Shown here: positions 44,992-56,054 of the stretch, in pieces
Layout of the letters: the number at the start of each line of letters is the position of its first letter
How positions within the stretch are numbered: position 1 is the first letter of the stretch
NCBI GenBank assembly: GCA_017163975.1
Contig: JAFFSR010000251.1
Coordinates: 7,502,001 to 7,566,000, forward strand
Direction: 5' to 3'
DNA from: Anastatus disparis
Lineage: Eukaryota > Arthropoda > Insecta > Hymenoptera > Eupelmidae
Length of the DNA: 64,000 nucleotides
The notes under the pieces: generated by a model
The model's database searches: none
What the model was told of the DNA's origin: nothing
The model's input: the letters and a program-made list of their open reading frames with translations, nothing else
Position numbers and translations under genes: made by a program

Positions 44992-45900
44992 AATCAACAA
45001 AATTTACTAACTTATGTAGTAAAAATTATTCCTACAATTTTTACTATATTATGTAGCAATTTTTGTTGAATACCAATACTACTTTTACTAATGTCGTAAT
45101 TTTTATTCTAACGTAGTGCCGGATTTTCTAACTGTGTCATAAAAGTTGCGTGCATTCGTGTGTAAGCACTTCGTACGGCTTTTCTTTCTTTTTTAAGCAC
45201 TTCCATCTTATAAAAATTACTACACAATTTACAGTCAATACTAGCACAATCACAACCTAAATAAATAGCACTCGCGTGTCCTGTCACAGTCAGCAGGTTT
45301 TCTATATGAAGAGAATGCAACGTAGTGTAGTTTTCATTGTTTTAGAATTATTCAGTTATTATATAATATTGGTTGCGTAGTGAAATAGGAATTAAGTTAA
45401 AATATTTTTATTTAAGATGCTTATATTTTTTTTGAACAAATGTTTCTTTTAAGTTTCATATTTACTTAGTTGCTATATAATAAAATAAATATGTTTAGTA
45501 TTTTTAATAGCTGCAGCCCTTCGCCAGATTTTGAAAGAGAATAACTTTCTTTAAAATATAATATAATAAACGTAAAACTTTTCATGTGTTGAAAGCAATA
45601 CAGTGCTTTCTCTATAACAGAGCAAAAAATTGGAAAGAGACAAAAAAAAGGGTTTCTTATTTTTTCCAACACTAATTTCTTTCGAAAATTTATGAACAGG
45701 CAATTAACCATATTTTCGCACTCTGCGAGACATATGGATTTTATTGACTTGTTTGTAAGTTTTCTGAAAGTTGAAGAGTGGAAAAAGGATCCGCCTACTT
45801 AATAAGTCTCTACCAATAAAAATAAAATATAATAATTTTCTAAAATAGTGGGATAACTGGCCAAGGGATGCAGCGTCTCAAAAACAAAATTTTTAGTCAG
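44992..45900. other. AT-rich, possible short BEL/Pao gag relic
   Basis: No firm gene. On the minus strand at about 45120-45210 the phrase MEVLKKERKAVRSAYTRMHA resembles the start of BEL/Pao-type Gag proteins, preceded in frame by a Cys-rich CDCASIDCKLC. The frame then ends. Too short to call. Confidence 0.25.
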
Positions 45901-45911
45901 ATAATTTTAGA

Positions 45912-46050
45912 CTCTCAAATAGAGAAGATACTTGTAGATTCTCAAATAGAGAACAACTGATCCCTCTTGATTCTCAAATAGAGAACAACGGAAATACTTT
46001 TTAGATTCTCAAATAGAGAATAACTTAAGACATAACACTCAAATAGAGTG
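45912..46050. repeat. Five short palindromes TTCTC-AAATA-GAGAA at irregular spacing
   Basis: Copies at 45912-45926 (CTCTC start, imperfect), 45939-45953, 45971-45985, 46006-46020 and 46036-46050. Each has 5-bp arms around AAATA. The last copy reads CACTC-AAATA-GAGTG, changed on both sides so that pairing is kept. Spacing is 27-35 bp. Not a CRISPR: the spacers are short and this is eukaryotic DNA. Confidence 0.7.
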
Positions 46051-47070
46051 AACATACGCATTTTGTAATACTGTTTTAATCTTTGTAATATTTATATAAT
46101 TAGTATAGACATAAAAACATTGTAATTTTATAGTTAATTATTAAAAATAGTGAAATTAAATAATTATATTTATTTATTTCAAACACCAAATAAAAAATAA
46201 AACATCAAAAACAGTTACTTCAGATTAAGTTTCGAAGTAACCATAAAGTGCAGAAATATTCCTACATTTTTTTCCATATAATATTGTTAAAATTTTTGGT
46301 TTTTCATTTAGATTGTACATGTAAAAACATTTATTGTTTAAGCATTTTATCCAATAATTCAAAGCTAAATATAATTCTACTACTAGATTTATTATTTTTA
46401 ATATCATTATTTAATATTTGTTTACGATTTCAAATTCATAATGTTCTATTGCGATACTAGAATTCTTTTGTCAATACTACATAATTGTTAAATAATCCAA
46501 TCCTGTAACAAATATATATTTTATGATAAAACGATTTAATTTTGGTTGACTCAGCAACATTTATTTATAGTTATATTCAGATGTATTTTAATAATTTCAT
46601 TTAGTTTATACTATATGCAAATGCAATAAATACATTTAACGCGTTACCTTCAATATGCTTACTCAAATGAATACAAACATATAAAATGAAAAAAGAAAAA
46701 GTTAAATAAAATAAAAATAATAAGAATAATAATCGAAAACAGATATCAAACGGGCTGAACATTATATATTCAGATAACAAGCGTTGAAAATTTTAATCTC
46801 TCTTAAGACAAATTTACTGCTCTACAGTTTGACTAATCGCGAAATTAGATCTTGCTGAAGAGATTTTGCTTACGCATCCCAATCTAAAAGTATACACAGT
46901 ACCGCTAAAAGTTTGGAAACATTTTTATTGAAATCAGTTGAACTTTAAAAGGTCATAACTCCAGAACGGCTTGACCTATTAAAAAAAAAAATGTTGAAAG
47001 ATCTCGATAAATACTATCTAAATTTTTTTTTTTTTTTAAATTAATTATTTGTAACTTTTTGAGTAATAAA
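46051..47070. other. AT-rich spacer
   Basis: No gene recognised. A T-run at about 47022-47038 lies just before the Penelope-like fragment and may mark its inserted end. Confidence 0.45.
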
Positions 47071-47074
47071 TAAA

Positions 47075-48090
47075 TTAAAAAAATACGTAAAGCATTTTGA
47101 AGGAGAGTAAATTTCCTAAAAGTGTGATATCCGACAACTTTCTCCTATATTTCGTATGTACGGAGATATAAAAGTTCGAAAAATAAACTAGGGCAACTCC
47201 GGTGGTCGGATCTTTTATTAATATTTTGTAAGAACCATCATTTAGTAGTTTTTGGGTTTTGTTGAGGTAATCGTTTTTGTTCATAATAAATGTTGCGTTG
47301 CCTTTTTCTGCTGGAAGTATAATGATTTTCGGGTTATTGCTGATTTTTTGTTAGGTCTATGTTTCTTTTTCGGTGAGGTCAGATTTAGGGAGTTTTTTTT
47401 TGGTTAAAATATTGGATGTTATCCGGTGTATGTCTTTGGCTTGGTCTCGCGGTAAAGTGTGAATGGCTGATGATGTCTTCTTTAGGTATGTGGGATGGTC
47501 CGATTGGAAAATTATGTCCTTTTGATAAAGCAAAAAAGTTTTGTTTGCCGAAGGTATGATCCGATATATTAGTAACGGTCCGTAAAAGAGGGGTAAATTT
47601 CTGTAGTTGCAGTGTGTTGTATTTTTTTATATGGGTGTTATTGCTTGTTCAAAGATGTGTTATGCTTGGTGATATGTTAGTTTGTCTAATGTTTTTCATA
47701 GTTCTGTGTCAATAGTGTTTGCAAGGGATAGATGAACTTTGAGCAGGGTGGATAAGAGGTCGTTGAGTTGATTTTTAGTAATGTGTATGCGTTTTTTTAT
47801 AAGGAGTAAGGTAGTTTTTTGTAGGATAGCAGTTGATCTAGAAGTTTCAAATGGGGTTTTGAAATGCAGAAAATTAAGAATAATGCTGTTGCCCTGCATG
47901 GTTTTAGGAATGCTAATAAAGTTACTTGCTTTATAATTGATTACCTCAGTTTGCTTAGGGTGTTTGTTTTAGCAATAATCCTCTCTGCATAGAGTTTACG
48001 AAGTCTGGATTTGAATTCTTTACCGTGAATGTTAGACATTGTTAGAAGGTTTTTTTTTTGATTTTGACCGTGTAGGTTGTGGTTTCGGAT
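47075..48090 (-). pseudogene. Penelope-like element, N-terminal RT-ORF fragment
   Basis: Minus-strand phrases in order: MSNIHGKEFKSRLRKLY, LPAEKGNATFIMNKNDYLNK and TQKLLNDGSYKILIKDPTT. The combination 'K.GN.....NK.DY..K...LL.D...Y..L.KDPT' is the conserved segment preceding the RT core in Penelope-like proteins. Several frame changes and stops are present, and the RT catalytic core is absent, so it is a truncated relic. Confidence 0.65.
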
Positions 48091-48309
48091 ACTGAAGTTT
48101 CGTAAATATTACAGTTCATTTTATCATTGTAAGTATGAATCTGATAGTTTAGACTATCTTATAACTATATATAGTGGCATTATTTTCCGGTTGAATGGTT
48201 ATGGCCGATGTGTCTTTGAAAACCGAGAACGCTATATTGGGTTCAGAAAATAGCAATCATCTCTGATCAGATCACTTGGAGATTTTAGTATTTCTATGGT
48301 TTCTATGGT

Positions 48310-48495
48310 AGGGCAGCTACTAGAGGAGATATTAAGGAGCTAGCGGTGCCCTTTATGCGTACTGAAACTGGCAGGAATTCCTTGAGAGTTCAAGGTGCGC
48401 ATTTTTGGAACTCCCTGCCTGCTGAGATTAATCATCTTCCATCTCTCAGCAGGTTCAATTTGGCAGTGAGGGGGTACTATCTCGACCTTGATTGA
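48310..48495 (+). pseudogene. 3' tail of a LINE ORF2 (RT C-terminus)
   Basis: 62 codons open to TGA: RATTRGDIKELAVPFMRTET, GRNSLRVQGAHFWNSLPAEI and LSRFNLAVRGYYLDLD. The pattern 'P..RT..G..S....GA..WNSLP...' is the characteristic end of many jockey/CR1/RTE-type ORF2 proteins. The upstream part is missing, as expected for a 5'-truncated LINE copy. Confidence 0.65.
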
Positions 48496-48960
48496 ATTTA
48501 ATATTTTTAATTTATATGTTAATTTATTTTTGTAATGTCCCATATATAGACTTAAGGTGTGAATGTATTTATTGTGTGACTGGTAAGTGAATGATCTCAT
48601 TTTATTGTATTGAGTGCGTTGTATGCTTTTGCATATGCTTTTTATTGTCTTATTTTATTTAAATATTGTTATTTACTTTTAAACTTTAATTTTAACATTT
48701 TGACTGATAGATAAGAAATGACTGTTTTTAATTTATTGTATTATTGCGTGTATTTTTATTATTTTATCTTTCTTTGTATTATTCTGTGAAATCGCTTTTT
48801 ATAGTGACTTACTTTCTGAGTATTATTAGGATTAGTTATTTGACTGTGATAACTGTATTTAAGTGCAATATTTATAATTACACATTGTGTTACACGCCTT
48901 TTTGTACACCTATACGAATAAATGCTTATCTATATATCTATCTGCCCACACAGCATGAAA
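48496..48960. other. AT-rich stretch after the LINE tail
   Basis: Probably the 3' untranslated part of the LINE fragment followed by unassigned sequence; no gene. Confidence 0.4.
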
Positions 48961-48962
48961 GG

Positions 48963-49013
48963 TTGCTGCAAGGTTTCAGTAATAATAATGTCATAATTGA
49001 AACCTTGCAGCAA
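48963..49013. repeat. Short perfect hairpin
   Basis: TTGCTGCAAGGTTTCA and TGAAACCTTGCAGCAA form a 16-bp perfect stem with a 19-base loop. Could be a tiny MITE or an RNA hairpin; no further evidence. Confidence 0.6.
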
Positions 49014-49053
49014 TAATTTTGAATATTTTATTATTTTTATTAATTAATTACAC

Positions 49054-50029
49054 AGGCCCACAAAATGAAAAAAAATGTCTGAACTTTTGACCGGACATAC
49101 ATATTCCCATGTATTTTTCGACGCTGAATCCGAATCTGTAATAAAAATATAGGGTTTTCCTACCTTTTCTCAGAGTTTTATTGAAAAAACCTCATTTTTT
49201 ACGGTTTTTTTGCGGTTTTTCGAGTCTAGAAAAAACAAATCATGAGATACGGTTAATTGGACTTCAAAATCGAATTCTACGGGAAAAAATACACGGGAAA
49301 CCATACCTTCAAATTTTTTTAACGCGATTCTAGTCCTCTGTATGGGGCTGAAAAGATGAGGAAATCGGTAAAAGTCGAAATTTTGCCTAAAATGGATTTA
49401 AACAATATTAAAATTTAATCATGCGTCTTTTGAAGAGTCGATAAACATTGGAAATACTATCCTGGGGTTTTTCAGATTGCTGATCATGAATTTGAAGTCA
49501 GATTGTGTAAAAACTACTTCTAGAGGGCGGTGACAAGAACTGTATATGGTAAATTTATCGATTTTTTAAAAATTTTACGTCTGAAATACTAATTTTAGAG
49601 TCTTTCACAGCATTGTGTAAATTCAAGATATTAACTTAGCCTATTGTGTACGTTAAACTTAACATTTTGTCTATGTTTGTCTCTCTCTCTCTCTCTCTCT
49701 TCCGATGTTTTTTTTAAATTGGCTTACGCTTACGTACACGTTTCTCTTCGAATGACCGATGTAGTGGATTTCTGACACGTTTTTGTCCTTTTTTCGCAGC
49801 TGTTTCTCTTTTTATCATCCAGCAGTAATCTGCTAACATGTTGATACCCCAGTTTCCTTGAAATCTACGTTCAAACTCCTTTAAATCTTGGTGAAATCGT
49901 TCACCATGCTCTTCACTAAAGTCTCCGTTATTTTCAGGAAACTGATCAACGTGTGAATCAAGAAAATGAAGTTTTAAGTTCATTAGACAACCCAATTTTT
50001 TAAAATTACTTACCATTCTTTTCACAATA
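49054..50029 (-). mobile_element. Truncated copy of the ACAGGCCC-type transposon
   Basis: Reverse complement of about 54070-55076: terminal repeat from 49054 (ACAGGCCCACAAAATG), a (TC)n run at 49681-49700, then the last 103 codons of the transposase-like gene on the minus strand (50025-49714; SEEHGERFHQDLKEFERRF, NMLADYCWMIKRE). Homology stops at 50031 where the 7.8-kb palindrome begins. Its reading frame across the RRF-QGNWG region lacks the 1-base deletion found in the other copy. Confidence 0.8.
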
Positions 50030-51823
50030 GCTTAAGGCATGTATACAGCAAAAACTGTTCGGCGTTTCCGAAAAAATATTTTCTTTTTGTATATAAATTT
50101 TCCTCTTTTTAGCTATAAACTTTTTTGTAAGCATTATTTAACATTTTAAACATTTTTGACATGGGTCTGTCAAAAAAAAATTTAGAAACGTATCTTTTGT
50201 TTTTTCTAACTTAAACATTTCATTTATCATTAAAATTGTGCGAACAAAAAATTTTTCAGAGCTTTGTGATTTTTTAAAATAAGATTAAAATTTCCGTACC
50301 ATCATTTTCGCGAAATAAAATATTTTTCTGTTTTTTATGCTCATCATGTTCAAAAATAATTTTATTAAATTTTAAATATATATTTCGCAGCTTACCTTGA
50401 AACTAATTTTTCATTTACAATGAAACAAAATAAGTGTTTAAAATTAGCATGTATTGTTTTTACATACAAACTTTAACTAATTACTAGACGATAAACAGAT
50501 AGATGTTACATTACATATACATTAAAAAAAAAGAAAGGAAAACTAATTGCGCTACTCCCGTAGCTCAAAAAAAAGTTAATGAGATTTTCGTGTGCATTGT
50601 TAACAAGTTAATTGTTTTTGTTATTTTTGAAGTTACAAGGCTTATTCCGCGACCACTCGAGTCGGTTTAGTGTTGAATTATGCAAGCCAAGCTTTCAACA
50701 TCAGTTTTTATAATAACTCGATTGAGGAATAAAAAGCATAAAAAGACGAGGTCCACTTTCTCTTGGAGGTAAAAGTTTTTTGACTCTCGTAAAAAAAAAT
50801 ATGAAACTTCTTTTTATGTTGTACGATATAAAACCTATAAATCACTGCCTATCGAAATGTATATAGAAGATTACTTTTTATGTATACACAGTTTATAAAA
50901 CATGTATGACAAAGAAACTACTTTGAAGTCTTTTGTTCTAGAATTTTTTCTAAGAAATACATATATTTTCTATTCCAGAATAGAAATTTTTATTTAGTCA
51001 GACATTTTTAAAAATATACATACAAAAAGCAAAATAAATATCATCCGATTAAACCAATCCTATAATATTTTAAAACGCTTCGTTGATTGTCATCTCAAAT
51101 ATTTTCAATAGCGCTTCAATTTTTGTTTTCACAAAAATTACAAACTTTGTTTTATCAAAACAACTATACTTTTCAAAAGTCAAAGTAACCTTTGATTTTT
51201 TTTTCACAACGCCGATTAAAATCTCTCAAAAACATCAACCTTTTATTTATACCGATTGATCAAGTGAAAAAGCTTGTTATACATATTTTTTTAAACTAAA
51301 AGAGAAAAATAGAAAAAAAGAATAACCTATTATCTTATAAAAGAAATGTAGTTGACTGCAAACGTGTAGCAATAAAATTTATTGCCACATGTGTTCCCAA
51401 GCTCTTTTATGTATCGCTTGTGTTTTCTTTTTTTAAATATTTTATATCAGTTTTAGTTGATTACAAAGGAAAAATTTCAAATTCTTGATAAGCATTCATA
51501 CAGTTAATTTATTATGAGATAAAAAAGTATCGCATTTAACTGCAATATAGTTTTTTCTTATGTATATATTTATACATATAAAGATATCATTAAAGTTTAA
51601 ATTTTAGATCGCTTTAACTGGCTGTTTTTTTTCATCGAATATAATGAATACTTGTATTACATATGAAAATTATAAATAATTATTTTTAAAAATTATTTCT
51701 AAAAAAAGTTTATGAACGTATCTTTTTAGCTGAGTAAATTGATCAAATCAAAGTATGCAAGACGCTTTACAGTAGTACACACAAGTAGAATAGAATGTTT
51801 TGAGGTTCGGTTGAGGACTTCTA

Positions 51824-52197
51824 GATGTCGCCTTCCAATCTACAAATAAAAATACCGGTTCAGACTTTATATACCGAGAATTTCAAGCGTGAAAGCCTCT
51901 TTAATACATTTTTTTGATATCGCTAACATTTGCAAAATTATTATGTCATCTTTAGCCATGACGATAGTGTATGACCTAGCCAAGGAATATTTTTGGCGAA
52001 CTTTTTATTGGATTCATGACAAGTCTCCAGTCATGGCATATATTTTTGCGGTTGTTAGTATTTTTTTACTTAGTTTTTTAGACGAATGGATACGTAAGCA
52101 ATATAAATTATTGTTATCACTATTTATTTTACGATGGCAACGGTTAAAAGATAAAATTAGATCAACGTTTCATCATATGGGTCTTTTGCATCACTAA
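51824..52197 (+). CDS. Small transmembrane ORF in left arm
   Basis: An open frame at 51889-52197 (about 102 codons) encodes AMTIVYDLAKEYFWRTFYWI, MAYIFAVVSIFLLSFLDEW and a basic tail RWQRLKDKIRSTFHHMG. This suggests one strong membrane helix plus an amphipathic segment. In another frame, ATG at 51824 opens 30 codons (MSPSNLQIKIPVQTLY...) ending at a T7 run (about 51907-51913), where a one-base shift would enter the longer frame. The same T7 is in the right arm. No homologue recognised. A copy with at least one substitution (R to K near the end) is in the other arm. Confidence 0.4.
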
Positions 52198-52802
52198 ATA
52201 ATATAAATTAAATCATACAAATTGTATCAAGAAATGATTTTAAATAATTTAAATGTAAATATGATTGTTTACAGATTATATAGACTCATTTCTTGATACA
52301 ATTTGTATGCAATAAATACAAAAAAAAAACAAAATATATTAAAGAGCAACATTGAGACTTTGAAGAGATAGTTAGATTTCATTTCGTAGTTTACAAATTA
52401 TATGTGGTAGGGAACGTTATGATAATTCTGTAAGACTATTAAATTTTAAATTTTTGAAATTTAATTTAGGAAAACGTTATTAGTAAACTACGAAATGGAA
52501 TTCAACTCAATCTTTTTAAAAAAAAAGAGTCCATAATAAAAAAAAATAATATATTTATTTAAAAAAAAAAAAAAATAATTAATAAATAAAAAATAATGTT
52601 TTTTAAACTATAAAAAATTATAATTTATTTAATTTTTATAAAGCCTGCTATACTCAAAAAGATAAAATTTATAGATATAAATACTTTTATAAACGTTATT
52701 TGATAAGGATTTTTTGGTAAGCATTATACTATATTAATAAATTGTACCTTTTTGAGTAAAGCAGGCTTTATTTTAAAAATTTTATTAAAGAAAGACAAAA
52801 TA
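52198..52802. other. Inner arm, AT-rich with small hairpins
   Basis: No gene. Contains nested inverted repeats: ATTTCTTGATACAATTTGTA mirrored near 52230-52310, a pair around TTTCGTAGTTTAC at about 52380-52500, and CCTGCTATACTCAAAAAG with its mirror at about 52645-52770. These are present in both arms. Confidence 0.6.
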
Positions 52803-53282
52803 ACACAGGCCCACAAAATGAAAAAAAATGTCTGAACTTTTGACCGGACATACATATTCCCATGTATTTTTCGACGCTGAATCCGAATCTGTAATAAAAA
52901 TATAGGGTTTTCCTACCTTTTCTCAGAGTTTTATTGAAAAAACCTCATTTTTTACGGTTTTTTTGCGGTTTTTCGAGTCTAGAAAAAACAAATCATGAGA
53001 TACGGTTAATTGGACTTCAAAATCGAATTCTACGGGAAAAAATACACGGGAAACCATACCTTCAAATTTTTTTAACGCGATTCTAGTCCTCTGTATGGGG
53101 CTGAAAAGATGAGGAAATCGGTAAAAGTCGAAATTTTGCCTAAAATGGATTTAAACAATATTAAAATTTAATCATGCGTCTTTTGAAGAGTCGATAAACA
53201 TTGGAAATACTATCCTGGGGTTTTTCAGATTGCTGATCATGAATTTGAAGTCAGATTGTGTAAAAACTACTTCTAGAGGGCG

Positions 53283-54373
53283 GTGACAAGAACTGTATAT
53301 GGTAAATTTATCGATTTTAGAAATTATTTCAAGAATGATTCTAATATGGTTTATTGCACGGACGTGAAAGGTCTTATTGATGAATTGAAACCCAACATAT
53401 ACAAACCTGAAAATTGGCGACTATTCATTGATTCATCAAAGCGCAGCCTTAAAGCAGTACTCCTCAATATCACAAATAAATATGCTCCTATACCATTAGC
53501 ACATTCAACAGTACTTAAAGAAGAGTATTCCAATCTTGAACTACTTTTAACGAAAATAAAATATAGAGAACATAAATGGCAAATATGTGGCGATTTAAAG
53601 ATTTTATCTATGATACTTGGACAACAATCTGGATTTACGAAGTACCCATGTTATTTATGCATGTTTGATAGCAGAGATAGAGAAAAACACTATAAAAAGA
53701 AAATTTGGCCATCAAGAGAATCGTTTGAACCTGGAAAACAGAATGTTATAAAAGATCCACTCGTTAATCCTTCGAAAATTTTGATACCGACTCTGCATAT
53801 AAAGCTTGGATTGATAAAGCAATTAGTTAAAGCTTTGGACAAGGACGGTCAATGCTTCCAATATATAAGCAAAGTATTTCCCCATAAATCTGATGCTAAA
53901 TTAAATGAAGGTATTTTTGATGGTCCTGAAATCCGAACTTTATTTAGAGACGAAAACTTTGAACAAAGCATGACTGATGTTGAAAAGGCAGCATGGTTAA
54001 GTTTTAAAGAGGTATCGACGAAATTTTTGGGTAATGCCAAAGACACGAATTATAAAGCTATTGTGAAAAGAATGGTACGTAATTTTGAAAAATTGGGTTG
54101 TCTAATGAACTTAAAACTTCATTTTCTTGATTCACACGTTGATCAGTTTCCTGAAAATAACGGAGACTTTAGTGAAGAGCATGGTGAACGATTTCACCAA
54201 GATTTAAAGGAGTTTGAACGTAGATTCAAGGAAACTGGGGTATCAACATGTTAGCAGATTACTGCTGGATGATAAAAAGAGAAACAGCTGCGAAAAAAGG
54301 ACAAAAACGTGTCAGAAATCCACTACATCGGTCATTCGAAGAGAAACGTGTACGTAAGCGTAAGCCAATTTAA
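53283..54373 (+). pseudogene. Transposase-like gene of the ACAGGCCC element, 5'-truncated and frameshifted
   Basis: About 360 residues: MVYCTDVKGLIDEL, WRLFIDSSKRSLKAVLLN, WQICGDLKILSMILGQQSGF, CYLCMFDSRDREKHY, LHIKLGLIKQLVKALD, FLGNAKDTNY, NLKLHFLDSHVDQFPENNGD, SEEHGERFHQD, then after one frame change NMLADYCWMIKRE. This is a very common uncharacterised arthropod repeat protein. I infer a DDE-like triad from Asp in FIDSS, Asp in CGDLK and Glu in EEHGERF. Relative to relatives, the N-terminal region is missing: the frame begins inside the terminal repeat with no ATG. A one-base deletion near 54232 (TTCAAGG versus TTTCAAGG in the 49714 copy) truncates the C-terminus. Confidence 0.65.
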
Positions 54374-54383
54374 AAAAAACATC

Positions 54384-54387
<4 letters not shown>

Positions 54388-54442
<55 letters not shown>
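54388..54442 (+). repeat. (GA)n microsatellite
   Basis: About 27 GA units immediately 3' of the transposase-like gene; the partial copy has only about 10 units at 49681-49700. Confidence 0.9.
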
Positions 54443-54445
<3 letters not shown>

Positions 54446-55680
54446 AACATAGACAAAATGTTAAGTTTAACGTACACAATAGGCTAAGTTAATATCTTGA
54501 ATTTACACAATGCTGTGAAAGACTCTAAAATTAGTATTTCAGACGTAAAATTTTTAAAAAATCGATAAATTTACCATATACAGTTCTTGTCACCGCCCTC
54601 TAGAAGTAGTTTTTACACAATCTGACTTCAAATTCATGATCAGCAATCTGAAAAACCCCCAGGATAGTATTTCCAATGTTTATCGACTCTTCAAAAGACG
54701 CATGATTAAATTTTAATATTGTTTAAATCCATTTTAGGCAAAATTTCGACTTTTACCGATTTCCTCATCTTTTCAGCCCCATACAGAGGACTAGAATCGC
54801 GTTAAAAAAATTTGAAGGTATGGTTTCCCGTGTATTTTTTCCCGTAGAATTCGATTTTGAAGTCCAATTAACCGTATCTCATGATTTGTTTTTTCTAGAC
54901 TCGAAAAACCGCAAAAAAACCGTAAAAAATGAGGTTTTTTCAATAAAACTCTGAGAAAAGGTAGGAAAACCCTATATTTTTATTACAGATTCGGATTCAG
55001 CGTCGAAAAATACATGGGAATATGTATGTCCGGTCAAAAGTTCAGACATTTTTTTTCATTTTGTGGGCCTGTGTTATTTTGTCTTTCTTTAATAAAATTT
55101 TTAAAATAAAGCCTGCTTTACTCAAAAAGGTACAATTTATTAATATAGTATAATGCTTACCAAAAAATCCTTATCAAATAACGTTTATAAAAGTATTTAT
55201 ATCTATAAATTTTATCTTTTTGAGTATAGCAGGCTTTATAAAAATTAAATAAATTATAATTTTTTATAGTTTAAAAAACATTATTTTTTATTTATTAATT
55301 ATTTTTTTTTTTTTTTAAATAAATATATTATTTTTTTTTATTATGGACTCTTTTTTTTTAAAAAGATTGAGTTGAATTCCATTTCGTAGTTTACTAATAA
55401 CGTTTTCCTAAATTAAATTTCAAAAATTTAAAATTTAATAGTCTTACAGAATTATCATAACGTTCCCTACCACATATAATTTGTAAACTACGAAATGAAA
55501 TCTAACTATCTCTTCAAAGTCTCAATGTTGCTCTTTAATATATTTGTTTTTTTTTTTTGTATTTATTGCATACAAATTGTATCAAGAAATGAGTCTATAT
55601 AATCTGTAAACAATCATATTTACATTTAAATTATTTAAAATCATTTCTTGATACAATTTGTATGATTTAATTTATATTAT

Positions 55681-56054
55681 TTAGTGATGCAAAAGACCCA
55701 TATGATGAAACGTTGATTTAATTTTATCTTTTAACCGTTGCCATCGTAAAATAAATAGTGATAACAATAATTTATATTGCTTACGTATCCATTCGTCTAA
55801 AAAACTAAGTAAAAAAATACTAACAACCGCAAAAATATATGCCATGACTGGAGACTTGTCATGAATCCAATAAAAAGTTCGCCAAAAATATTCCTTGGCT
55901 AGGTCATACACTATCGTCATGGCTAAAGATGACATAATAATTTTGCAAATGTTAGCGATATCAAAAAAATGTATTAAAGAGGCTTTCACGCTTGAAATTC
56001 TCGGTATATAAAGTCTGAACCGGTATTTTTATTTGTAGATTGGAAGGCGACATC
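55681..56054 (-). CDS. Small transmembrane ORF in right arm
   Basis: Mirror copy of 51824-52197, with the same open frame (55989-55681), the same T7 frame break and one amino-acid difference (KDKIKST instead of KDKIRST). Conservation reflects arm identity and does not show selection. Confidence 0.4.

Larger units (their letters stand above)
52803..55079 (+). mobile_element. ACAGGCCC-type transposon copy at the palindrome centre
   Basis: Terminal inverted repeats of about 515 bp (52806-53320 and 54560-55076) begin ACAGGCCCACAAAATGAAAA. They enclose a single transposase-like gene. The independent copy at 49054 starts at the same base, showing this is a real element end. Flanking sequence on the two sides is itself mirrored, so no independent target duplication can be read. 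Confidence 0.75.

Noticed and set aside
45912..46050. CRISPR-like array of short repeats
   Set aside because: Repeats are 15 bp and palindromic, spacers are short and irregular, and the genome is eukaryotic.
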